Shown one piece after another: positions 20,841-34,700 of a stretch of DNA of 64,000 bases. A program made the position numbers and the translations under genes. Under the pieces are notes generated by a model. That model did not search any database, was not told the DNA's origin, and saw nothing but the letters and a program-made list of their open reading frames with translations. The DNA is from Aulostomus chinensis (lineage: Eukaryota > Chordata > Actinopteri > Syngnathiformes > Aulostomidae): contig JBBMOA010000002.1 in NCBI GenBank assembly GCA_037954235.1, positions 8,723,009 through 8,787,008 on the forward strand, given 5' to 3'. Numbering within the stretch: position 1 is the stretch's first letter; each line of letters starts with the position of its first letter.

Positions 20841-22735
20841 GTAAGGCGCAGCCTGAAATCATGATAAATTTACTCGGTTGGCGATTCTTTAAGTGTCCAC
20901 GGAGCCCGTGTAGTGTCGATGTGAGCCTCGGGGGGCTGAGATGGGGGCAGATGTGGTGGTTACGGCTCAAACCCGACAGGAACTTTATGGAGTCCGGGAG
21001 CGCCAAAGCTCATACGAGCATGTTTATGTTGATATTGAGAAGCGCAGGTTCGGCTGGACGGACCGTTTTGCTCAGTTCAGCAGCTCCTGGCTGGTCGCTC
21101 GGCGCTCCACAAGCTCCCTCTGTGTCACATTTCAACCCGAAAGAAGTGTCTGACCTCAGGACATGCTAGATGTGTCTGTCCGGCCGGTTGGAAGGTTCTC
21201 CGGGAGGAAGAAGGCTTGCTCGCCCCGACTGTCAGACCGTCGGACGGTGCGAGGGTGACAGCGGCATCCCCGGTGTTAGTTCCCGTCTGAAAACATGCTC
21301 ACGGGCAGCTCGTTCTGCCGGTACACCCGAATGATTTTAAAGTTGATCGCAGACGTGGCGTCCGAGCGCAGGTCGAGGCTGTCTCCCCCGGCCTGTCCAG
21401 GTAGGCTAGCACCTGGCTGGCGCGTATTTAACGGTTACCTGTTGATGACACTGGCGCCGGAGGAACCACATCGCCTCATCCCTGTGGTGGACTCCCCCCT
21501 CACATCTCCACCCTTTTCGAAACAATACTTGATGCACATCAAGCTCCACATATTACATTTTTCTGCGCCTGTAACTACGACACAGAGCCACTTAAACATT
21601 AACTGAGTAAAGCAGAGTTATCGATCCGAGTCTTCGGCTATTTTTAGACACGTCGTCCCCTGTGTGTTTCCTGCCTACCCGGCTCGCTGGATCCATGCTC
21701 TCTCCTTTGTGTCAGCTCTGCTCGGCGAGACATGACCAGGTTGGTTGCTTTCCTGCCTAAATACGCCGGATGTGCTTCAACCCACCAGCGCTCGTTTATG
21801 ATGGACTTCCCTGCGAGTGCAGAGACGAAGCAGCTGTTTACAGAGAGCTGGTCTTTTCCTCGGAGGGTTGATCAATTTTTGTCTTTAAAAGTGAGTTGAA
21901 TTTCATTTGCAGGTTTGCACCAATGTGGATTTAAATCTGTTGGTTCCTACATGTAATACTGATAATGGTAATAATAGAGAAACACCTGTAGATTGCTGGT
22001 CTTGACAGGAACTGAGAGTCGGAGTTCATGTCCACAAAAAAAAGAAAGGTAGATCATTTCCTTTCCATGGACCAGGTGGGATTCTGGCATGTTTGGAATT
22101 GATTTTTAAAAAATGGCTGATGAAGGTGGTGGCAGGTTCACTGTGTGATGATCCATCAGTGTTTTTATCTCTGCTTGATATTTCACGGCTCCGGCACTGG
22201 TCCGTCACGTTGGCTGATTTTGTTGGACGATAAATGACGTAGAGTTGCCGTGAACATCATTTTCATTTTAAGTGCGTTTCATCATAAGGGTATATTTATA
22301 ATTTTTTTTAAAAAGCACAGTAATGCAAAACCACCCTTTCAAAGAATGATTGACTTTTAAACCAGAAGAATGTTCAGAATCACACATTAGAATGTTCAAT
22401 GTTTCAGACTTGCAATGTCATTTGTGTGTGTAAAAGTCTCCAACTTGTGCTTGACACAACTAAGATCTATGTCTTGGAGAAAAAAAATGGAAATGCCTGT
22501 TTCCCTAAAATAAATCTTCCATCCTGGGCAAAACTTAACTCGTCTTGTTAAAGAAAACTGGAAAGAGCAGGATGAGCTGGGACCCTGTGTGTTCTTCAGC
22601 TAGCTCTCCTATTTTAATGACTTGGAGAGGAATTCAAGCGTCGATCCATCAGCTGTGAGCTGCTGGTTTGGAACAGTCTTTGCATGCGGGTTGAAAGTAA
22701 AGCTTGACCCATACTGGATCTTGGGGGTCAATTTG

Positions 22736-22794
<59 letters not shown>

Positions 22795-25700
22795 GGGGGG
22801 GGGGGGTCATATATACCGCAACCAATACTCCTAAGTAAAAATTCTTATGTAAAAGTACAAAAGAGCTGTCAAGAAAATGTCCAAGTACTACGTATAGAAA
22901 GTGGAGCGCTAAGGAAGTAAAATTTTCAGTTTGGTTTGTCAGCATGATTTTGCAAAAACTACATAGTTCCCTTCTATATGGTGGTGGGGGATGGGCTGAT
23001 TGAAGTCTGGGGCAGATACACAAATACTAGGACATTTTTTTTATTATGAATGATTTCATGGGTGGAAGACTTCCAGGATATTTATGATATAATGTGATAT
23101 ATACATACACACATACCCTGGACTGTGGGAGGAAGCTGGAGTACCAGAGAGAACCCACACAGGAACAGGGAGAACATGGAGACTCACACAGAAAGATCCT
23201 GTGATGGAGCCGGGACTGGAACCCAGAACCTTCTTGCTGTGAGGCCACAGTGCTGACCACTGCACCACCGTGCAGCCCTATATTCATATTAGAATTTCTT
23301 TTTTCTTGTTCATTCAACACACGATCCAGGTGAACAGTTTCATGTACATAAAGCAGTGTGTATAAGAAGTTGTTCTGTATAAAATATTGATCTGAAAGTT
23401 TGAACATGAGCAACTCTGATAGTTGTGTAGCTTGGACAGGCCATTGGTGGTTATTAAAGTCTACATGAAAGTGTCTCTTCGAGGCTGAAGATACAGAGAG
23501 AACTCCACTCTGGGGAAATGCTAGCTGCAAAGGCTTTCACATCAACACCGGCACGGGTGGTGAAACCAAGTCTTATTTGCTCAGCCATGGTCTCCTCAAG
23601 TGTTGATAGTTGCCACTTGTTTTAAACCTTGATCTTATAAAATTGATGTCAAACCCTTAATTTTCACAAACCACAAGTAACATTTACCAGGGAATCTTTC
23701 TCTACGTCTAAAACAATTAGATAGTTTAAAAAAAAAAATTTGAGAGAGAGAGTTGAGAATTTTTCCAGACAAAAGCTGATGTCTAAACTGTCGTGGTAAA
23801 GTTAACTCAGCTGGCAGGAACTGCGTAGCCTCATTGTGAATCGTTGCTCGCCTCACTGAAATAAACAGCAAGGGAATGCTGCTCATAAAAGTCGAACTAT
23901 TTGTCTTGTAATGTTACAGTGCTATTAATTATCTTCTCCTCTGTCCCTTAATGACAAAAAAAAGAACTTGAGGATATGACAAGACTAAAATATTAATCAT
24001 AATCATAACTGTTGTAGATGCTAGTATTTTAATTCCTGTCCCTGATGTTTGTGTTATTTACTTGAATTCATTTCCTCCCCTTGGTCTGCAGCCATTGACT
24101 GACTTCTCCAAATCCCCATCCTTCTAATAACTCGTAACCCTGGTAGTATTACTGTCTTTGGGCCTGTAAAGTGTCTCGCTGCAATGTCAAGTACTTCCCT
24201 TACCTGTCAGTCTGCAAGGTTCTTCATGAATAGCTTTTTCTATGAATAGTCAGCAGGATAACGTTCGTATTCAAATAAATTACATTACCTCTTATCTTTT
24301 CCTCTCCACGGCATAGACACATGACATCATCACCCTAGAGGGAGCAACTGTCTGAAAGACGAGTCAGCATTGATAAAAGCAACTGATGAGAGTGGAGGAT
24401 GTTGAGTCTCAGGGTTATTGATACAAATCTCAAATGATTCTTCGATTCTCATCCCTGTATCCTTTCTCAGAGCCGTTAATTCCACAACTTTAATTAACAC
24501 ATGTTTTCATTGATCTAAATGATTTCTGAAAGCAGGACCTTAATCTCAGAGAACAGCGTGTGGCGGTTAGCTGTTAGCAGACCAACTTGGAACTTCTTGG
24601 AAAAAAAGCCCAGTCTTCTTCACTCCATCATTGTTAAATGACGGCTACCGTTGGGCATCATTTCGAACTGATCGATTCTGATCACAGTCCTCCGATTCTG
24701 CTTATCAGTTCCTCCTCAGAATAGAACTGGGACTTCCGTCCCTTCATTGGCCTGACCTTCTGATGCTAATTTGCCATCATCTGACGCGCGTTCATTGAGG
24801 ACAGGTTGGATTCATCGTGTTGTAGCTTATTTACCAGCGTCTCCAAGCGATTCTGGTGAGTCTGCTGTGGTACAGCAACACCACACATAAAAATGATGAG
24901 GAATTTAAGATGAGAATACGAAAGTGTACCTGCATGAGACCCAGTGGGTTCGTGGATTTTCTTACTGCTTTGACCGTCTATTTTGTCTTTATGTCATTTA
25001 AAATGTGCTAAATGAATGCAACCAGCTAAATCAGTGCTTGTGTAAAGCTCTGATGTTGCCAGGCCTTCAAATGCATTTCATTTTGTTTCACAGGAGTCCT
25101 GATCCGCCACAGCTTCTTTGAACTGTCTTCTCTCTTCTCTGGCGCTGATGCAGCAGCAACCTGGCAATACAAATAACTGTCTGTGCACTGGCGGCTTATA
25201 GGTGGAGACAGTCTATTTGTAGAGCCTGTGGCTAGGTTAATCCCCGATGATACAGGCCCTCTTCTCTGTTCCCCTACATCCTTTCAGCACCTACCTTTGT
25301 ATCTTATTCCCATTGTCATCACAGGAGCAGCTGATGTTCAGTAATAACATCCATGTCTAGGTGCTGGCATGTGGTTAAGCACATCATCATCATCATCATC
25401 ATCATCTCCAGCACTAAAGACCTGTTAACTTGTAATAATCAGGTTGGTGGATTGAAGTGCGATCCATCACAAAGTTCAAAATGTTGCAGTCCATATCTGT
25501 TACACAGATGTCAGAGGTGCATGTGTTTGAGGAGTTCATCAGGGAGGCTGCAGATGAAGCTAACGTTGTGCTGTGTCACCTCAGGCTGCATGATGTATAG
25601 ATGTTGTCTGTGTTCAGCTCAGCCCAACCACTGCTTTGGCTCTGTCATTGCCCCGTAATCAACTACTTTTTGTAAGGATTTGGTGAGATGGAGCTTTCAT

Positions 25701-28700
25701 TGACTCCTGTGGTGTGTCTGTTCCGTTGCCGTGGAAACATGTCACATTTGAGATGGACGCATGAGTAAGTAGCAGTCTAGAGCTCGATTGTGGTTTTTGG
25801 AAGAGAAGACAAAGGGCCATGCGTTCAGGGCATGTTCACCTTCATTTTGGTTTATAGAGGGTGCGTGCATGACTAGGGTGCGGTAGGCAGGCTTTAGACA
25901 CCTGACTGTTCATGGGTGTGTTCCGGACGTGACACCAGTCAAACCAATCAGAGAGCCTTGTGTCATCCCGTTAAATCCCAGGGTGCACCAGGAGTTGGAG
26001 GCAGCAGGAATCCACCAAAGCCATTGGAGGTGAGGTAGGCCTGAAAGGAGGTGTAGCAGACCTAGGAGGAGGTGTAGCAGGTCTAGGAGGAGGTGTAGAA
26101 GGCCTGGATGGAGGTGTAGCAGGCCTAGGATGAGGTGTAGAAGGCCTAGATGGAGGTGTAGCAGACCTAGGAGGAGGTGTAGAAGGCCTGGATGGAGGTG
26201 TAGCAGGCCTAGGAGGAGGTGTAGCAGGCCTGGATGGAGGTGTAGCAGGCCTAGGAGGAGGTGTAGCAGGCCTAGGAGTAGGTGTAGCAGACCTAGGAGG
26301 AGATGTAGAAGGCCTGGACGGAGGTGTAGCAGGCCTAGGAGAAGGTGTAGCAGGCCTAGGAGGATGTGTAGAAGGCCTGGATGGAGGTGTAGCAGGCCTA
26401 GGAGGAGGTGGCGGCTGATCTTTGAATCACCTTGCAATGCTGCTCATCTGCTCGTCTGATTGATCCACCATTTAAAAGCACTGCACACACAAGGCCACTG
26501 ACCAAAGACCAGCCTCCTCTTGGTCTGTGGTGCAAACGTTTTCTGGAGTTACAAAATAGCAAAGAACCACGGTGGCACCAGACCAGCCTCAGTAACACAC
26601 TTGAGCACCAGCCGCTGCAGGCGGAGAACAAGGTCATTACACATTCATTCATTACATTTCGTGTTTTACAAACTGCAAGCTTTCTCCCAAATTTTCACCT
26701 AGCATGGATGCACTGGGTCCTGGTTCCGTCTTGATTCTTATATTTCTATCATGAGCACATAGGGTACATGCTGATAACGTGTCCTTGCATGTCTTTTTTA
26801 TGCAATCAGGAGCCTGCAGATGGTGCATACTATTAAACACTGACCGGATATGTTGTGACATTCATGTGAAGATTTGCTGTCTGGCTGTGATCTGCTATGG
26901 GCAGATTGGTGTGCCGTTTATCCGAAATAGATTTACCGCTATTCCTGGTGAAGTGGCGTGCCGTGGCAAGTGACTGGTCAGGAATCAGAAAGACGTAACA
27001 CTGACCGTTTGGTTACTGGTCAGGCCCGACACGCTGACACCTGCTGATTCTGGTCCCTGGCAGCGCGTCAGTGCATCTCCAGTTCAAAGACTGTGGTGAC
27101 ACTGAGTTTTCTGGTCTATTGGCTCAGTAGCCTTTAAAATCTTAACTTCACTGCTCTCATCATCCATTAATGAAAACTGGGTTCAGTGTGTATCTCCAGG
27201 ATTTTGTCAATACTGATAATGATCTTTAATACTCTTGTAAATACTATTGTCAAAAGTTTATTTCTTAAAAAAACATACGAGCTTAAAAGCTTTTATAGAT
27301 TCAAGTTGTTTTTGCAACAACCTGAGTAACTCAATGGCCGAGTGACTTTTCATGTGACACTGGCCATAACTTCCCTTGTCCAACGATTCATTTGGGATGG
27401 GTCAAGATTTTGCAGTAGAATTTAATATTTTAAAATTCAAGGTTTTACGTGACTGCTCGTAACCTCACATCCTCTGTTTTGTACTTGCTGGCTCTGCTGG
27501 GCAGGTAAAATGTTTGTGGCACGTTCAGGGATAGTTTGGCTGTTTAGTGAACGAGGGCAGAATAGAATATGCGAGATAAACACGCAGAGATGAGCAGGAG
27601 GAGTAATATGGCTGTGGCCAGCCACTTTGTTTATGTACCAGGAAGTTTGTGTGCTTTTTGGTTGACAATGAGATGAGACACTACAAAGTTTGTCTCGAAG
27701 GAAGCCAAAACAGTGCGACAGCAAAGCAACACTGAGGAAAAAAAGCGGATGGTGATAGAAACCAAAAAACACCAATGAGGAAATAAATTGTCTTCTCTCC
27801 TACTGTCTGTGCTCGCTCTTAAACTGTAACTGTGTCATAGCAGCCAGATTCACAGCAAAGCTGTCCTGATGTAGCTATTTGTCCGTTTGCTCCTCTCTTT
27901 GATTGGTGCTCTATTTGTTAGTGGAGAAATATCATTAAGTGCTGTAATTATATACGTTTACTCAGCGTCGGCGACGTATTCTGATTTTTTTTTTTTTAAG
28001 CAATATGTATAAAGAAGTTGTCAAGATTTGCCATGAAAATGCAAACTGAAAGTGGACTGTTGCATTAAACGTGAATGCCTGGAAGCAGCTCAGAGAGACC
28101 GGTCAGAGCAGGGAGAGCCCTCGTGGCTGCAGGATCATTATACTGAAAAGCACAAAAAGCTCTAAGGTCCAGATCTCTTTCCAGAATATAGCAGTGGCTC
28201 CTCCATCCGTCCCTCCTCATTTGCATGGATAGGTGACAGTATAATTTGTAGGGCATTTAAATGTTGAAAGTCCAGTGTAGGGCATTTAAATGTTGAAAGT
28301 CCAGCTAATGTTAATTCACAAAGCAGTAATTCCAGAATAAGACATGAACCAATAAATACGATTTTTATTTTATTTTTTTTTATTTTTTTTTGGGCAAATG
28401 TGTTTTCAAGCAAGTCTTAAACCCTGGCATTACCCATCAGGGGTACGTCTGGAACAGAACCAGACCTAACGAAGCGTCTGGTCGACTGTTGGCCCTCTGA
28501 GGTACAAAGTACTCTTCTAGAGTAGGAATTGCATTTGAAGACCTCATTCTTCACAGAGCCGCCTGGTGTGCTGATCCACTCTGTTCTCCTCTCCCTCTGA
28601 ATGACTGGACCTCAGTTATGTAACTGCAGGCTGCTCTAAGATGTAGCCCGGCATCAGAGCAGTCACTCACATGATAAAAAGGTCTCTCTACCAGCTGCTT

Positions 28701-31700
28701 GTTTGGTTCACACCCTGCAGGCTCGGTATTGGCTCTACACCTTCCCTGCATCTTGGTTCCTGCCAATCTCTGCCAAGACTACAGGATTAAAAGGGCACAT
28801 GGAATTCACTGGCATCCTCCTTCCCTTTTCTTCTTCTTGCCAGACCAGTCCAGCAGAATTTTGGCACCTTAAGTCTTTGTTCTTGCCGCCATTTGGCTTC
28901 TGTTTCTTCCCTCTTTCTTCAGCAGATGAGTGAAGTTGGTGATTATCTAACAGGTGTTTTCCTGCTTCCCACCGCGTTGCCGTCACAGCTCCTTATCCAT
29001 ATACATGGCAGCTATAATGTGCAGTGTGGTTATCAGCAGCAATTTTCTGGCAACAGTCTGCAAACCCTTGATGTACCAAAAAGGATGAGTTTCATGTCAT
29101 TTTGCATCTCGTGTTTATTTGGCAGGGACAGATGCAGATTCATAGGAAATTGCCCAGCAATTTAAGAATAAATGTATCCCAACATTTCTAGCTGCTGCTA
29201 ATTTTCATTGCCCTTCTGTGGAGGCCCTTTAACCTGTCTGTGGCAGAGTGGGATGAGACCTCTCGAGCCCCTGGTGTGGTGGCACTCTGATTATCATGAC
29301 AATAATGAAAAGAGAAATCCCCCTGAGCCCAGTTCAGCTGGGTTCTATGAACTGATCATTCTTGGGGAAGAATGGCCCCGATACATATTAAAGTCCCAAA
29401 TCTTTTTTTTTGGGGGGGGGGGGGGTGTAGAATTTGCACTGTGATTTTGCTCCTCCAGAGGCAGGACTGAGGGAAAACAACAGGCAGAGGTATTTTAGAG
29501 TCAGAGAAGCTGGAAGGCTAAGAGGTGGGGGATGGGAGGACAGAGGAGAAGAGGATGGGGATGGAGCTGGCACTCACTACACAGCCCTCTAGCCGAGTGT
29601 GGGAGCTTTATATAATGGCCAGGTAGTGTGAAAGCCCCCCAGTCCCCCACACCCCCTCCCCCACCCCCAGTCCGCCTACACAGCCTCCACACACAAACAC
29701 ACACATCCTGCAGAATCCTTTTAGAAACTGCTTGGCACACCATTATTAGCCTCACCATCTCCCAGTCTCATGGGACACAAAAGAACTGCATTATTTTCCA
29801 CCCTTTCAAAACCATCTAAAGTGCAGGAGGTTCTTTTTCCCGCCCTGCTTGCAAACAAGCGCTGAGGAAAACAAGGAAACAATATTAATATCCTAAATCT
29901 GCTTTAATTTCTCTTTTTTTGTGTGTCTTTGTCCACTTGAGGGCAGCGGAAACAGCCCCCAGTTTCTAAGGCGACACATGGCAAACAAAATCACAATTTT
30001 TTTTCATGCACTGGTGAATTTTAAGATTTTGTTTACATAATGATGTCCTCTTTCAGCCTAGTGAAAACATGCAAAATACACACGTATGTGTTTATTCTCT
30101 CCCCAGTTCGCCTGCCCCGTGAGCGCCGCCGCCCTCCACTCACGCTGTTTGCATAATCCCGTTTTAAGTGATCTTCTCGAAGTTAAAAGCGGGGCCTCTC
30201 TTTCTTTCGAGGCATTGCTTTGTCATGAGTCGATGACGTCAGGATGTGAGGAAAGACATTGAATATGACCCCTCTTTGCCTTCAGGCTGTCAGCCAAAGG
30301 TGTTGCGCTCAGAGAGAAGCCGCAGGCATTTGAGAGCTTTGGTCACAGCGATAAATGGGCATATGGCTAGCAAGAATAAATACATGTTCAAATAACTCAT
30401 TGGGTCTTTGGAAATATTTCATTATGTTTCTATGTTTAGAATCACCTCGGTACCAATATGCTTGTGTGATTTTTGAGTAAAATTTGATGAAAAGGCAGTT
30501 TTCTCCCCATATGACAGTAGCCTCTCATCCTCCGAGACTGAAATCTTCGCCTCGGTCGCACTTGCAGACACCAAACCCTTTAGTTTGAGTCCTCCGGTCT
30601 CACAATTGAGGATTTCATTTCTCCTCTCTCTTGTTTTTCTCTGTCTCTCCAAGACATTTGGTGGCTAAGACGAGCTTGAATTAGCCATGGTATTTCACTG
30701 GAATTATTCTCATACACATGCAGAAAGTGTCAGTGTGTTTGTGCATGCCACATGTCTTATGAGAGTCATGTGACAGAAGGGTACATTTGAGGCAGTGCAC
30801 ACCAGCCATTTGGCCAGCTCAGGCGCTAAGTGCGAGGTGTCTCTGGTGTCGTGTGATGATTCTAATATGTGAACATGAATCCCTCGCATGCCAGCTCATT
30901 GTGCGCCTGATCTGCAGCTTGCATGCATGTCGTGCGTGTCTTTGTGAGTGCCCTCTGAGTGTGTGCTCAGTTTAACTGAAGCACTTTGCATGCTAACATG
31001 ACAACTGTGAAATATTGTGTGTCCTTCTTATATATGTTTCCTGTTTTCCTGATGAAAACCGTGTCATGCTTGTGTGTTGTGTGGCAGTACAAGTAAGGAA
31101 GAAATCACCATGAATAAAGAGTCGGTAATAGATAATTAAAATATAACAGAAGTATTTAACGAAGTTTGAATTATATGTAGCTAATTGGATCCAGGGGCCT
31201 GGCAGCTATTTAGATTTCTTGAACTTGAATATAGCAGAGTCAGTGTTAATGTTGATTAAATCTACAGCCTGAATACCAGATATGCAGTAACAACGCTGTA
31301 TAAACATCTGTTTAATTAAACAAAACTAGCAAAAATACCAAATCCTATTTGGCACCCTAATGTTCTCAACAATTAAATGGTTGATGAAAATAGTTGCAGG
31401 TATTTTACATGACTTCTCATAACACAGATGGAGGAGGATGTGGCGTTGGTTACCTGAACTGTTCTTCCTCTAGCTACCTCGCTGTATAAAGAAACCAGAG
31501 CTCATGACAGGCCAGTCAGCAGTTTGGGAGGCCAGTGCTTCTCCTGACAGATAAAACAGCCCATTCAAGGCAGCCTGGCCGCTTGCCATATCCAACCTGT
31601 TTCTACTCTTTTAACAGACCTACGCGCTGCCTGTTTTATCTCCATGCTGCAGAAGAGTAGCCCTCACAGGTGTGTGTTCACGATCAGGGCCGTTTTGAGT

Positions 31701-34700
31701 CCGTCATCTCAGAAGCTGCCGAGAATCCCGTCCGTCATCTCAGTCATTCATTCATCTCAGACTCTGAATGCTAAACCTCAAACTGCACAAGTCAAGTTTG
31801 ACATCAGTCAGATGAGCAGTTGTTGAGATGATTTAGACCCAGACAGACGGAACACCATGCAGTATCAGCTAAGACAGAGACACATGCGCACACACACGCT
31901 AAAGCTGTGTCCATCGCAACAAAAATCCATCAAATCGAGAGCACTGTACTAAAGCACAAGCATTACAGCTACAGTCTCCGATGGTGGGATTATTTATAGG
32001 AATTTCACTTGAAAAGAACAAACCAAGCAATTAACGGTATTATTTTGTGGAGATACACCGACTGCATTTTTCACAATCAGTTCCAATTTCGGATTCGTTT
32101 GTTCGCGTGACCCGCCAATACAGATTTTTGCTGATTCCAATTGCTGTCTAAGAACTAACCTTGATGGAATAAAACAAAACATAAAAATCAACTTTTCTTC
32201 AGTGGAAAATTTTGTTTTCATAATTGCTGAAGGTATTATTCTTACAATTTCCCCCAAATTGCACCATTGCACGAGGTTACTGGATCTTGCTTACTTTAAA
32301 AACTCCAAATAAATAAAGTGCTTTGCTATTGGAAAAAAGAACAAATAAAATTCTTCCTGAAATGTGTTTCTGTATATCAGCTGTGTCTGAACACCTTTGA
32401 CTCACTGATCAAATCAGTTGAACGCAGCAGCCAGTGAAGGACAGGAGAGGCTGCAGGCTCATTCTGGGCTCCGAGCTCTGCCTACTTAGCTGCGTGTTCC
32501 CGTTCCAGTTATTCAGGAAATTTTTTGTTGTAGCTTCCATCAAAAAGACACTCACTACTATCCCCAGCAAAGCGGCGAGCCATGACAAGTGACCAGTTAG
32601 GAATCAGAAAGAGGTGACACTGACCAGCTGGTCACCGGTCAGGCCGGACACACTGGACACTGACTGATTGTGGCCCCTGGCAGGGCAATCAGTGCATCCC
32701 TATTATTTTGTTTACCTGGCTTACAATTTTGGTGATATCCACAAGAGACGCACACTTGCACTCAGCCCTATTTCTGCCTGCATAGTTGTTGTCCGTGGAT
32801 CTAAGATGCATTGCATTCCCACCTGTACGTTCATGTGGTCAAGTAATAGCTGATTGCATTCAGATGTTAGAATAATGGTTAATATGTGGAATGTGTCAAT
32901 GATGTAGGGGCAACCCAGTCAGCTCACCTCTTTGAGTAGTTCCCACATATTGATCCAGCACTGATTTGCAAGCACTGATTTGCCTCTGATCTGGGGCTTT
33001 TGTCTGTGAGCTCCAAAAATCCCCATCAGGAAGTTAAAAATCAGGGCTGAAATCATGTAGTGTGAACTAGGCGTAAGCTGCCACTTCCAGCCCCTCCCTG
33101 CTGTGTTTTCACTGGAACTGTGGAGAATTTCATTTGGTTTGGAAGCTCAACTGCTCTCCCTGTCTCTCTCTGTCTCTCTCTTTCTCTCTTCATTCCCCTT
33201 CCCCTCATCCCTCTATCCGTCATTCTCACCAGCAAATTATCAGCCTACACACCACTCCTCAGTCTGACAAGAATCTACCAAATGTGCTGGAGGAGATAAG
33301 ACTCTAGTTAAAATACGGCTCAGACTGGAGCTGAATACTAAGACTTTCTTTGTCCACCTGAAGGCAACAGATTTGGAGTCTTCTCCTTGAACATGCTAAA
33401 GAAGAGCAAGATTTTCAGATTTTTCAAAAGAGTTGTTTTTTGTTTGTTTTGTTTTTTGTCATTGATCGCTGTTTGGTGTTTATGGAAGACCTTCCAGAGA
33501 CGAATCATGCATCTCCAGTTTTAGCTAGCTGGGGCCATGATGGCTCATGACTCTGAGATACTCCCAGATTTATTAAGCGTGTCAAACATCTTGCTAATTT
33601 GATTGGTGTGGAACACTGCAATGAGTACACCCAGTCCCTGTTGTTTCCATTTCTTCTTCTCCTTTTAATTTGCCGGGCCACTCTGCAGGGTAACCCTATC
33701 AGCTGGAGCGATCTGACTTGTCTACTGCACATCAATATTGCACTGTGCTCCAAACCTCTTTCTCTCTCCCAAAGACATGTTGAGTTATATGCAGAATGAG
33801 ATTAACATTGCAACATATACCTTGAATTTAAAATTGTATTACATTCTCATTGGTTTTGTTACTTAAATTACAGTCCTACTATTAATAATGTATATTAATC
33901 TGATATTAATCTAAAAGTCTATGCCTTTATCTCTATGCACCTGCATGGTCCGTCTGACTCTAACCTGAAGATAAGCAGGAAAGCAAAGAAATCTCATTTG
34001 TGTTGAATCTAGTTTACCTTCAGTGTACTCTTGGGAAGGAATTTTAGCCGGTGTCCTCTGTTTTAGCTGTCTGGTACCTCAGCTTCCAAATTCATCTTTA
34101 AGGTCACCAGCTGGTCTGACCCCAGGGCCTTGGCCTGAATCGGCCTGAACCTGGGATACCTTTTATATTCGTAAATATGTAGTCAGAACACTCAGATGGT
34201 AAAAGCTGACAATCCTGGCGCCAGCGTTGTCTATATGCATAGCTGTGTTTGGACTACGTGAAGGTCACATTTGTGCAGAATGGTCTAATTCGGTATTACC
34301 GGGCAGTGCCAGCCGTTATGAGTATGGCTGTTTGCAGGGGTCGGGCACAGATGTTCCGGGGAGCTGACTCAACCTCATCTCATAGCCAACCTTGTACTTG
34401 TACCTCTCACGGACGTCCAGTAACACTTCCGGTGTAAGCCGTCTGGAGTCCAGCCTGTTTCTTGTATCTGACAAATTCCTTCATCTGCAAAATTCCTCCA
34501 CAACTCCCAGTTTAACCTACCTGCCTTTAAGCAGTGGCTAGTTTTGCTGGACTGGGCCATTGCCATCAATGGGTGTGTTGCTGAGTGACCGGAGTTTGTA
34601 ATCACCGTTGTGTAGTGGTAGTTGTGTGTTTGGTCAACAGCAGTGTTGGAGTTTCAGTTTGGCTGCTGCTGCTGCTCAAAATGAGCAGCATGAAGCGACG

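Noticed and set aside
24650..24740. Possible further hAT remnant (ATCGATTCTGATC words)
   Set aside because: No terminal repeats or target duplication found; too short and degenerate to name.
25910..26437. 175-residue Leu-rich minus-strand frame resembling a leucine-rich repeat protein
   Set aside because: The periodicity is the 21-bp DNA minisatellite; residues do not match an LRR consensus and the opposite strand is equally open.
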